A stretch of DNA of 37,660 nucleotides from Mageeibacillus sp. UBA1212 (GTDB lineage: Bacteria > Bacillota > Clostridia > UBA1212): NCBI GenBank assembly GCA_002309655.1, contig DBXM01000044.1, positions 1 through 37,660 on the forward strand. Reading direction: 5' to 3'. Of the stretch, positions 26,560 to 33,378 are shown piece after piece (within the stretch, counting starts at the first letter, position 1; each line of letters begins with the position of its first letter). A program made the translations under genes and the position numbers. The notes beneath the pieces are model-generated. The model searched no databases and was not told the DNA's origin. It saw only the letters and a program-made list of their open reading frames with translations.

Positions 26560-27517
26560 ACTTACGTACGGCAAGGATGACTACCAGCAGGGATTCACGC
26601 CGCCCGAAAACGCGATCGTCTACTGCGAGAACCTGATCAAGCTCTATAAAATAGGCGAAATCGAGGTAATGGCGCTGCAGGGCCTCGACCTTATGATCGA
26701 AAAGGGCGAGTTCATTGCGATAATCGGTAACTCCGGCTCCGGAAAATCGACGCTGCTCAACGCAATCGGCGGCCTCGACAGGCCCACCGCCGGCAGAATC
26801 TACGTCAACGGCATCAACCTGCTCAAGCTTGACACAAAGCAGATGAGCCGCTACATGCGCGAGACGGTCGGCTTCGTGTGGCAGAACACCGCCAGGAACA
26901 TGGTTCCGTACCTCTCGGCCATCGACAACATTAAACTTGTCATGCAGCTGGCAGGGAAGGTCGACGAGGAACGCGCGCTGATGCTTCTCGACGAGGTCGG
27001 CCTCGCGGACAGGAAGAACAGCAAGATGTTCGAGCTGTCGGGCGGCGAACAGCAGCGTGTCGCAATCGCCATTGCGCTCGCGAACAAACCGCCGATATTG
27101 CTCGCGGACGAACCCACCGGCGCCGTCGACACCAAAACGACCGCCCAGATCATGGACCTGTTCACGCGTCTCAACAAGGAACTCGGCGTCACCGTGATCG
27201 TCGTCACCCACGACAGGCAGCTGTCCCACATGGTGCCTCGCGTCGTCACGATAAGCGACGGCCGAATCGGAACCGAGTTTATCCGCACGAAGGAGATGGC
27301 CCACAGCAGCGAGGAGATGCTCAACGCAACCGCAGGTCACGACTCCGGGTCGCACACCGAGTACGCGTTCATCGACGGCCGCCACAGGGTGTTCATCCCA
27401 GAGGCGTACCTCGAAAGGGCGGGCATTTCCGCCAAGAGCAAGGTCGCTATTTCGATGCAGGGCGAGAAGATCATTCTCGAAAAGCTGAAAGTCGAGGAGC
27501 CTGCCGACTCCGAATAA
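26531..27517 (+). CDS. Second MacB/LolD-type ABC ATPase, with AbrB-like C-terminal tail
   Basis: ATPase of 328 residues with Walker A GNSGSGKST (66-74), Q-loop VWQNTARNM, signature LSGGEQQR (169-176), Walker B ILLADEPTGAVD and H-loop THD (H227). After the ATPase domain, residues about 283-318 read GRHRVFIPEAYLERAGI followed by SKVAISMQGEKIILEK, the strand-Pro-helix-Gly-strand pattern of SpoVT/AbrB swapped-hairpin domains. In AbrB proteins this motif binds DNA as a dimer; here it may be a dimerisation or sensing module, and I believe similar tails occur in some other MacB-type ATPases. The ATG at 26531 has GGGAGGG 6 bases upstream and overlaps the preceding gene by 29 bases. It ends the operon at the terminator at 27552. 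Confidence 0.88.
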   Translation: MCAKIKSLAELTYGKDDYQQGFTPPENAIVYCENLIKLYKIGEIEVMALQGLDLMIEKGEFIAIIGNSGSGKSTLLNAIGGLDRPTAGRIYVNGINLLKLDTKQMSRYMRETVGFVWQNTARNMVPYLSAIDNIKLVMQLAGKVDEERALMLLDEVGLADRKNSKMFELSGGEQQRVAIAIALANKPPILLADEPTGAVDTKTTAQIMDLFTRLNKELGVTVIVVTHDRQLSHMVPRVVTISDGRIGTEFIRTKEMAHSSEEMLNATAGHDSGSHTEYAFIDGRHRVFIPEAYLERAGISAKSKVAISMQGEKIILEKLKVEEPADSE

Positions 27518-27551
27518 ACCCAATACTAAATCCCCTTTAGAGGGGAGGCCG

Positions 27552-27608
27552 GCGCCGGGCGGATAGCGAACTGTTTCCGCCCGGCGCTCATTATTTCTCT
27601 ATTTTTGG
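27552..27608 (+). terminator. Intrinsic terminator of the MacAB-like operon
   Basis: A perfect 12-bp stem GCGCCGGGCGGA (27552-27563) / TCCGCCCGGCGC (27576-27587) is followed by a T-rich tract, TCATTATTTCTCTATTTTT. A smaller CCCCT/AGGGG hairpin (about 27531-27545) precedes it. Confidence 0.88.
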
Positions 27609-27662
27609 ATGAAAAAAGAGTGTTTTCCCGGCGTTTTCATTTATTTTCTTTTAAAATAAATG

Positions 27663-27692
27663 TTGACAAGGCGGTTGAAGAAGTGCTATACT
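27663..27692 (+). promoter_or_regulatory. Strong SigA-type promoter of the rplU operon
   Basis: A perfect TTGACA (27663-27668), an 18-base spacer and TATACT (27687-27692). Transcription would start near 27699 and cover the structured leader before rplU. Confidence 0.85.
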
Positions 27693-27698
27693 TTACTC

Positions 27699-27830
27699 CG
27701 TTCCGCTCTGGCGAGGCTCCTAAATCGGAATTCCGGTAATTCCGTGCCTTAAGCGAGCGCCGCTCTCCATTGGCGGTGCGTGAAGGCGTGACCTGAAGAC
27801 TGATATTTCAGATAACTATTACGGGAGGTG
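27699..27830 (+). ncRNA. Probable ribosomal protein L21 leader
   Basis: The transcript between the promoter and rplU has two clear hairpins: CGGAATT (27726-27732) with AATTCCG (27738-27744), and GCGCCGC (27757-27763) with GCGGTGC (27773-27779, one G-T pair). An L21 leader that mediates autoregulation is a known cis-acting RNA upstream of rplU in Bacillota. Position and structure fit it; I could not check it against the covariance model, so the assignment rests on context. Confidence 0.65.
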
Positions 27831-27836
27831 TATTCA

Positions 27837-28154
27837 ATGGAAAAATATGCTGTTATTCTTACGGGCGGCAAGCAGTACAGAGTTCAGGCAGGCGACGAGA
27901 TTTTCATAGAGAAGCTCGAGGGCGAAGCTGACGATGTCGTTACTTTTGATCAGGTGCTTGCGGTTGCTGACGACGAGGCAAAGGCTTTCGGCGCTCCTTA
28001 CATCGAGGGTGCTACGGTTACCGGCAAAATCGTGAAGCAGGGCAAGGGCAAAAAGATCAGAATCATTAAGCATAAAGCGAAGAAGGGCTACCGCAAAAGG
28101 CAGGGCCACAGACAGCCTTACACAAAGGTTGTTATCGAAGCTATTAACGCTTGA
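27837..28154 (+). CDS. rplU: 50S ribosomal protein L21
   Basis: Large-subunit protein that binds 23S rRNA and contacts L20. The 105 residues match L21 throughout: MEKYAVILTGGKQYRVQAGDEI at the start (written here in part), IEKLEGEADDVVTFDQVL in the middle and the basic C-terminal KKGYRKRQGHRQPYTKV that contacts rRNA. GGGAGGTG lies upstream of the ATG at 27837. It is the first gene of the conserved rplU - prp - rpmA operon and is probably controlled by the leader RNA just before it. Confidence 0.97.
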   Translation: MEKYAVILTGGKQYRVQAGDEIFIEKLEGEADDVVTFDQVLAVADDEAKAFGAPYIEGATVTGKIVKQGKGKKIRIIKHKAKKGYRKRQGHRQPYTKVVIEAINA

Positions 28155-28163
28155 TTGTGACTT

Positions 28164-28523
28164 ATGGTTGAGGTCAAATTTCAAAGGGCTCCTGATGGAC
28201 TGGTGGAGCGCTTCGAAGCCAGGGGTCATGCGGGATATGCGAGAGCGGGCCGCGATATAGTCTGCTCGGCCGTTACGGCGGTTCTGTTCACTGCGGTGGG
28301 CTACGCCGAGTCGGTCTACAATCCCGAAGGCTTACCGGAAAAGGTCCGCTACAAAGATGCCGACGGCTTTCTCGTCTGGGAATGCCCCGAGCTGAGCGAC
28401 GCGGACAGACAGAAATTGATTCCTGTTTTCGACGCAATGATTTTGGGACTTCGACAGATACGTGAAAATGCCGGAAAACGGTATTTGGTTGTTAACGAAT
28501 TGGAGGTGCGGTTAAATGATTAA
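28164..28523 (+). CDS. prp: Ribosomal-processing cysteine protease Prp
   Basis: Cysteine protease that removes the N-terminal extension of L27 in Bacillota and relatives lacking a directly mature L27. The 119-residue product has GHAGYARAGRDIVCSAV, with the catalytic H22 and C34 at the same positions as in the characterised staphylococcal enzyme. It sits between rplU and rpmA, its normal place, 9 bases after rplU and overlapping rpmA by 8 bases. The substrate next door retains a cleavage-site-like sequence, so the pair is functionally consistent. It was formerly annotated as ysxB or DUF464. Confidence 0.95.
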   Translation: MVEVKFQRAPDGLVERFEARGHAGYARAGRDIVCSAVTAVLFTAVGYAESVYNPEGLPEKVRYKDADGFLVWECPELSDADRQKLIPVFDAMILGLRQIRENAGKRYLVVNELEVRLND

Positions 28524-28794
28524 GTTTAATTTGCAATTGTTCGCTCATAAGAAAGGTCTCGGAAGCACAAAGAACGGCAGAGATTCCGAATCGAAGCGTC
28601 TCGGTGCGAAGAGAGCAGACGGTCAGTTTGTTCTCGCCGGCAACATACTCGTGAGACAGAGAGGCACTAAAATTCATCCCGGCGCAAATGTCGGTTGCGG
28701 AAGCGACTACACCCTTTACGCGCTTAAGGACGGCAAGGTCTCTTTCACTCGTTTGGGCAAGGACAAAAAGCAGGTTTCCGTTATTACCGACTAA
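28516..28794 (+). CDS. rpmA: 50S ribosomal protein L27 with Prp-cleavable N-terminus
   Basis: Large-subunit protein whose mature N-terminus reaches the peptidyl transferase centre. The 92 residues start MIKFNLQLFA-HKKG; the first ten form the extension that Prp removes, matching the known NLQ-[FL]-FA cleavage context, so the mature protein would begin with HKKGLGSTKNGRD. The remainder (GAKRADGQFVLAGNILVRQRGTK) is canonical. TGGAGGTG precedes the ATG at 28516. The gene closes the operon and is followed by a hairpin with a T-run. Confidence 0.97.
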   Translation: MIKFNLQLFAHKKGLGSTKNGRDSESKRLGAKRADGQFVLAGNILVRQRGTKIHPGANVGCGSDYTLYALKDGKVSFTRLGKDKKQVSVITD

Positions 28795-28873
28795 CCGGTC
28801 GTCTTGCGGGAACGGTAAGTATTATACTGAAATGCCCGGCGCCGTGAACTACGCGCCGTGAGGCATAGATGAG

Positions 28874-28935
28874 GCGGCGAAAATCGGGTCTGGTTTGGTA
28901 AAACACACCAAAGAGAACGGTTTCCGCCGCTTTTT
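28874..28935 (+). terminator. Probable terminator of the rplU-prp-rpmA operon
   Basis: GCGGCG (28874-28879) pairs with CGCCGC (28925-28930), extended by an AAA/TTT pairing across a bulged C and an inner TTTGGT (28894-28899) / ACCAAA (28907-28912) stem. It is followed at once by TTTTT (28931-28935). Confidence 0.65.
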
Positions 28936-29031
28936 GAGATTTGTTGACTTATTTGAGATTTTCAAAGGCGTTTTTGAGAGTTTTAGAGGCGTTTTTGGCG
29001 AATTTTGAAACGCAAAACCGGGGTAGAGCAA

Positions 29032-29910
29032 ATGAAGATTATATCCGAAAACTGGAAGGATTTTGAGTTGATAGACTGCGGCGACGGCATGAAGCTGGAA
29101 CGCTGGGGCGACGTCGTGCTGGCGCGCCCTGACCCGCAGGCGGTCTGGAAGAAACAGTGCCCCGGGGAATGGAAGCGGGCCGCCGCTGTCTACCACCGTT
29201 CAAGCAGCGGCGGCGGTTCCTGGGAATACCTGAGAAACCTGCCGCAGAAGTGGACAGTTTCCAGGGGAAACCTGCGCTTTTACGTTGAGCCGACCGGGTT
29301 CAAGCACACGGGGCTGTTCCCGGAGCAGGCGGCGAACTGGGACTACACCTCGAAGCTGATCACAGAACGTGTCCGGAGCGGCGGGACCATCAGGGTGCTC
29401 AACCTTTTCGGCTATACCGGGGCGGCAACGGTCGCGTGCGCGGCTGCGGGCGCCAAGGTGTGCCACGTCGACGCCTCGAAGGGCATGGTCACGCGCGCAA
29501 GGGAGAACGTCGAACTGAGCGGGCTTACGAATGCCGAGGTGCGCTACCTTGTCGACGACGCGTTCAAGTTCGTTGCCCGAGAGAGAAGGCGCGGCAACAC
29601 GTATGAGGGAATCATTATGGATCCGCCTTCGTACGGGCGCGGGCCTAACGGGGAAGTCTGGAAGCTCGAGGACAACATTTACGGGTTCATCGAGGAGTGC
29701 GCCGGGTTGCTCTCAGATAGAGCGCTGTTCTTCATTTTGAATTCGTACACGACGGGATTTTCGCCGGTTGTGACCGAAAACATGCTCAATGTTCTGATAA
29801 AAGCGACCCGCGGCGGAACGGTGACTGCGGGCGACCTGTGCCTTCAGTGCTCGAAAAGCGAGCTGCTGCTGCCGTGCGGCTCGACCGCGAGGTGGCAGGC
29901 GGAGAACTGA
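29032..29910 (+). CDS. Class I SAM-dependent methyltransferase (RlmI/RlmK-like)
   Basis: Predicted RNA methyltransferase acting on a base, most likely rRNA cytosine or guanine, using S-adenosylmethionine. The 292-residue protein has motif I LNLFGYTGAATVACAAAG (about 128-145), an acidic residue after strand 2 (HVDAS), and the catalytic-type motif IIMDPPSYGRG (DPPSY). This DPPSF/Y form is typical of the RlmI/RlmK group, although the N-terminal PUA domain of RlmI is missing and is replaced by an about 90-residue beta-rich region. The ATG at 29032 follows GGGTAGAG; a TTG at 29005 has no binding site. A pseudouridine synthase and a second RNA methyltransferase follow on the same strand. The exact rRNA position is unknown. 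Confidence 0.82.
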   Translation: MKIISENWKDFELIDCGDGMKLERWGDVVLARPDPQAVWKKQCPGEWKRAAAVYHRSSSGGGSWEYLRNLPQKWTVSRGNLRFYVEPTGFKHTGLFPEQAANWDYTSKLITERVRSGGTIRVLNLFGYTGAATVACAAAGAKVCHVDASKGMVTRARENVELSGLTNAEVRYLVDDAFKFVARERRRGNTYEGIIMDPPSYGRGPNGEVWKLEDNIYGFIEECAGLLSDRALFFILNSYTTGFSPVVTENMLNVLIKATRGGTVTAGDLCLQCSKSELLLPCGSTARWQAEN

Positions 29911-29956
29911 CAGGCCGGGAACTGACCGGCAGGGTTGTTATTAAAAGGCGGCTGAA

Positions 29957-30727
29957 ATGGAAAGAGAAATCTACTCCGGAATCACATATTCGAACGGCCC
30001 CGTGAACGTCATTTACGAGGACAACCACGTTCTTGCCGTCGTGAAGCCCGCGGGAATCCTGTCCCAAAGCGACGCGGGCGGGGACGAGGATCTTCTGACG
30101 TTGCTGAAAAACGACGTCGCGGTCAGAAAAAACAAGCCCGGGGCGGCATATATCGGCCTCGTTCACCGGCTTGACCGCAACACGGGCGGCACGATGATCT
30201 TCGCGAAAACGTCTAAGGGCGCAATGCGGCTGTCCGCGGAAATGCGCGAAAAAAGGTTCAAAAAGTGCTACTTCGCGCTGGCGGAAGGGCTTTTCGACGC
30301 GCCGGAGGGCGTTTACCTGAGAGATTTTCTCAAGAAAGACGAGAAGAACAACCTTGTTGAGAGGGCCGCCGACGGGAAGGAGTGCGTTCTTTTTGCGCAG
30401 TCGCTGGCGTTCAGGGACGGGTTCACGCTTGTCGCGGCGGTGCCTGTCACGGGGAGAACTCATCAAATAAGGGCGCAGCTTGCGCTTCGCGGGAATCCGC
30501 TCGCGGGTGACAAAAAGTACGGCGGGCGCGAGATTAAAACGGACGGCGGCGAGCCGTTCCTGGGGCTCTGGTCCTCGGTGGCGGCGGTGAAGCATCCGGT
30601 GAAGGACGTCGAGACCGTTTTCGAGAGCGTGCCGGACGCAAGAGGCGCGTGGAGCGTGTTCACGGAGCGGGAGTACAGGGCGTTTTTGCCGGAGATGCTC
30701 GAGATCTGCGAGCGGGTCAAGGGTTGA
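29957..30727 (+). CDS. RluA/RluD-family pseudouridine synthase
   Basis: Isomerises specific uridines in rRNA or tRNA to pseudouridine. The 256 residues show the family core: IYEDNHVLAVVKPAGILSQ (motif I, 19-37), GLVHRLDRNTGG (68-79) with the catalytic aspartate D73, and the motif III region VTGRTHQIRAQLA. No S4 domain is present at the N-terminus, so it is of the short RluC/RluA-like form. The AAAGGCGG upstream of the ATG at 29957 serves as the binding site. Lying between two RNA methyltransferase genes it forms an RNA-modification cluster; the distance of 46 bases to the first and 20 bases to the next suggests co-transcription. The target site cannot be deduced. Confidence 0.9.
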   Translation: MEREIYSGITYSNGPVNVIYEDNHVLAVVKPAGILSQSDAGGDEDLLTLLKNDVAVRKNKPGAAYIGLVHRLDRNTGGTMIFAKTSKGAMRLSAEMREKRFKKCYFALAEGLFDAPEGVYLRDFLKKDEKNNLVERAADGKECVLFAQSLAFRDGFTLVAAVPVTGRTHQIRAQLALRGNPLAGDKKYGGREIKTDGGEPFLGLWSSVAAVKHPVKDVETVFESVPDARGAWSVFTEREYRAFLPEMLEICERVKG

Positions 30728-30747
30728 GCGTTAGAAAGAGGTTTGTT

Positions 30748-31920
30748 TTGAAAGAGTACGATCTGATTGCGACGACAACGTTCGGTCTGGAGGCGGTTCT
30801 CAACAGGGAACTCGACCGGCTCGGCTGTACGGAGCACACTACCGCAAATGGAAGAACATATTTCAGAGGCGATATAAGAACGGTCGCGAGGGCGAATCTG
30901 TGGCTCAGAACTGCTGACAGAATTCTGCTAAATTTAGGCAAATTCAAGGCGCTGACATTTGAGGAGCTCTTTCAGGGCGTCAAGGCGGTTCCGTGGGAGG
31001 AGCTTCTCGAGAGCGACTCGGCGTTCATTGTGAACGCAAGGTCGGTCAAGTCAAAGCTTTACAGCCTCCGGGACATCCAGTCGATCTCCAAAAAGGCTAT
31101 CGTGGAGAGGCTCAGGAGCGCTTACGGCGTCGAAACGCTGCCGGAAACGGGCGCCCGCCACATGGTGGAGATCGCGTTCCTCGACGATGAAGCGACGGTG
31201 ACGGTCGACACGTCGGGCCACGGACTCAACAGGCGCGGCTACAGGCAGGAGGTCGGAAAATCGCCGATCAAGGAGACGCTTGCCGCGGGTCTTATTATGG
31301 TCAGCCGCTGGCGTCCGGACCTTCCTTTTATGGATCCTTTCTGCGGCACCGGGACGTTCGGCATTGAGGCGGCGATGATCGGAATGAACATGGCTCCGGG
31401 GCTTAACGCGACGTTCGACGCGGAGAACTGGAAGATTTCCGACCCGGCGGCCTGGGACAGCGAACGGCGGGAGGCAATTCGCGCAATCAACAGGAACGCG
31501 AGTCTCAGAATCTACTGCTCCGATATCGACTATTTCCAGCTGAAACTGGCCGAGAAACACGCGGAAGCGGCTGGTGTGAGCGGTTTCATTCACTTTCAAA
31601 AGCTTGACTATGCCGAGACCGGGTCACGGTTCGACTACGGATGCATCGTGACGAATCCGCCGTACGGCGAGCGGCTGCTCGAGAAGAAGGCGGCCGAGGA
31701 AATCTACCGGGGCATGGGGAAGCATTTTGCCTCTTTCGACACCTGGTCCGTCTACGTGATCACTTCCTGCGAGGACTTTGAGCGCCTTTACGGGAAGCGT
31801 GCCGACAAGAAGCGCAAGATCTATAACGGCGGTCTGAAATGCGATTTTTACCAGTATTTCGGCCCTAAACCGCCCGCACCGCGCGACGCGAAACCTGCCG
31901 GCTCACAGATAGATTCCTGA
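30748..31920 (+). CDS. THUMP-domain RNA methyltransferase (RlmL-like)
   Basis: Predicted N2-guanine methyltransferase of 23S rRNA of the RlmL/YpsC type. The 390-residue protein has an N-terminal ferredoxin-like and THUMP region (about 1-160), including the helix-rich segment from residue 85 on, then a Rossmann methyltransferase domain with FMDPFCGTGTFGIEAAMIG (motif I) and the catalytic motif TNPPYGERL (about 304-312), in which NPPY serves base amination/methylation chemistry. The start is a TTG at 30748, 6 bases after AAAGAGG, preferred to earlier in-frame codons because the sequence LKEYDLIATTTFGLEAV is the natural family start. The C-terminal tail is Pro-rich. It ends before a 100-base gap with a new promoter. 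Confidence 0.87.
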   Translation: MKEYDLIATTTFGLEAVLNRELDRLGCTEHTTANGRTYFRGDIRTVARANLWLRTADRILLNLGKFKALTFEELFQGVKAVPWEELLESDSAFIVNARSVKSKLYSLRDIQSISKKAIVERLRSAYGVETLPETGARHMVEIAFLDDEATVTVDTSGHGLNRRGYRQEVGKSPIKETLAAGLIMVSRWRPDLPFMDPFCGTGTFGIEAAMIGMNMAPGLNATFDAENWKISDPAAWDSERREAIRAINRNASLRIYCSDIDYFQLKLAEKHAEAAGVSGFIHFQKLDYAETGSRFDYGCIVTNPPYGERLLEKKAAEEIYRGMGKHFASFDTWSVYVITSCEDFERLYGKRADKKRKIYNGGLKCDFYQYFGPKPPAPRDAKPAGSQIDS

Positions 31921-31936
31921 AAAAAGGTTTAAAGAG

Positions 31937-31965
31937 TGGAAAAACGCTGAGATATTTGCTAAAAT
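31937..31965 (+). promoter_or_regulatory. Extended -10 promoter before xseB
   Basis: TGGAAA (31937-31942), a 17-base spacer and TAAAAT (31960-31965) with TG-N just before the -10 (31957-31959). The -35 match is weak but the extended -10 can compensate. It would drive xseB, ispA, dxs and tlyA. Confidence 0.55.
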
Positions 31966-32049
31966 AAACCAGACCCTGAAAACCTTAACTGAAGACGCGG
32001 GCGGACAACGTCCGGGAAGGTCCGAATGAGCGGACAGAAAGGAAAAGCC

Positions 32050-32403
32050 ATGAGTTTTGAGGATTTCACGCTTGAAGATGAAGTGAACAAACTGTTCGAG
32101 AGAATGACCGACCGCAAAGGCGACGAAAAAAAGAACGCGGACGTGAAAAAGGAAGACGCTCCCGAAGAGGCAGCGGAGAACACGGCTGAAGCCGGAGTGA
32201 CAGGAACGGGCGGCGATGAAAAGAAAATGTCCTACGAACAGGCTTTTGCCGAGCTTGAGCAGCTTGTCAGCAAAATGGAGAGCGGCAAACTGACGCTCGA
32301 CGAGTCGATCAAAGCGTATGAAGAGGGCACGAAGCTTGTTAAATACTGCGAGAGCGAGCTTGCGCGCTACGAGGCGGTTATCAAGAAAATGACCGGGCAG
32401 TGA
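32050..32403 (+). CDS. xseB: Exodeoxyribonuclease VII small subunit
   Basis: Small subunit of ExoVII, which degrades single-stranded DNA into oligonucleotides. The conserved domain is C-terminal: MSYEQAFAELEQLVSKMESG, then LTLDESIKAYEEGTKLVKYC and a final helix ending IKKMTGQ. Before it lies an unusual acidic, Lys/Glu-rich extension of about 60 residues, so the 117 residues exceed the normal 70-80. The start is ATG 32050, 6 bases after AAAGGA; an in-frame ATG at 32026, 5 bases after GGGAAGG, is nearly as good. The large subunit gene xseA, often immediately upstream, is not present. The gene leads the ispA - dxs - tlyA group. Confidence 0.92.
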   Translation: MSFEDFTLEDEVNKLFERMTDRKGDEKKNADVKKEDAPEEAAENTAEAGVTGTGGDEKKMSYEQAFAELEQLVSKMESGKLTLDESIKAYEEGTKLVKYCESELARYEAVIKKMTGQ

Positions 32404-32421
32404 CGCCGCCGGTTTTTTGCC

Positions 32422-33357
32422 ATGGAAATGAACGGGAAGGCCGGCGAGGCCTTAAAAAGGAAATTTAAAGAATACGCGGAAGCGGTCGAGAAGGCGATTC
32501 TCTCTTATATCGAGGGAACAGGCACAGGAACCGTGCTCGGGAAGGCGATGGAATACTGCCTCACCGCGCCCGGAAAACGCATTAGACCTTCACTGACGCT
32601 CGCGTTCTGCGATATTTTCGGCGTGGATTTGGAAATCGCGATGCCTTATGCGGTAGCGCTGGAGATGATCCACACGTATTCTCTCGTTCACGACGACATG
32701 CCCTGTATGGACGATGACGACTTGCGGCGCGGGCGCCCGACCTGCCACAAGGTTTTCGGCGAGGCGAACGCGCTGCTCTGCGGTGACGCGCTGCTCAACC
32801 GGGCGTTCGAGATAGTATTTGAGGCGGCTGTGCGGGACGGAAAGTGCGGTGCGGCGGCCGGAAGAGAGCTTGCGCGTCTTGCGGGAAGCGAGGGAATGCT
32901 CGGAGGGCAGGCGCTCGACATCGCGAACGAGAACACCGAAGCGCCGGCGGACGTCCTTCTTGAGACATATAGACTGAAAACAAGCGCGCTCCTGGATTGC
33001 GCGGCCGCAATCGCGGTCGAACTCGCGCGAGAAAACGGCCGGTATTTCAATTCTTCCAAGGAAGAATTCGAAAAAGCGGCTTCCGCGGCGGTCTCGTTCA
33101 CCGGGAACCTCGGACTTGCGTTCCAGATCAAAGACGACCTTCTTGACATAACGGGCGACCCGGGCATGCTCGGGAAACCGGTCGGAAGCGACGAAAAAGA
33201 TTCAAAAAGAACATACGTTGCCGCGGTCGGCGTCGAAAAAGCGACACGCGACGTGGCATTTTATACGGAAAAAGCCGTTGAGGCGGCGGCAGTCTTCGGA
33301 GAACGGGGACAGATCCTCCGCTGGCTCGCGGCAGAGCTTTTAGACAGAAAACGCTGA
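32422..33357 (+). CDS. ispA: Polyprenyl (farnesyl) diphosphate synthase
   Basis: Condenses isopentenyl and dimethylallyl/geranyl diphosphates to farnesyl diphosphate for undecaprenyl and quinone-type lipids. The 311 residues are normal. The first aspartate-rich motif DDMPCMD (91-97) and the second QIKDDLLD (D238, D239, D242) are intact, and GKRIRPSLTLA (51-61) and the HxGRP-like RRGRPT (102-107) support substrate binding. No clear ribosome binding site stands before the ATG at 32422, so translation may couple to xseB 18 bases upstream. It is followed by dxs, which makes the precursor of its substrates. The C-terminus is slightly short of the Lys-Arg tail seen in some relatives but otherwise typical. 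Confidence 0.95.
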   Translation: MEMNGKAGEALKRKFKEYAEAVEKAILSYIEGTGTGTVLGKAMEYCLTAPGKRIRPSLTLAFCDIFGVDLEIAMPYAVALEMIHTYSLVHDDMPCMDDDDLRRGRPTCHKVFGEANALLCGDALLNRAFEIVFEAAVRDGKCGAAAGRELARLAGSEGMLGGQALDIANENTEAPADVLLETYRLKTSALLDCAAAIAVELARENGRYFNSSKEEFEKAASAAVSFTGNLGLAFQIKDDLLDITGDPGMLGKPVGSDEKDSKRTYVAAVGVEKATRDVAFYTEKAVEAAAVFGERGQILRWLAAELLDRKR

Positions 33358-33378
33358 CAATTCGAAAGGCACAGTTCC

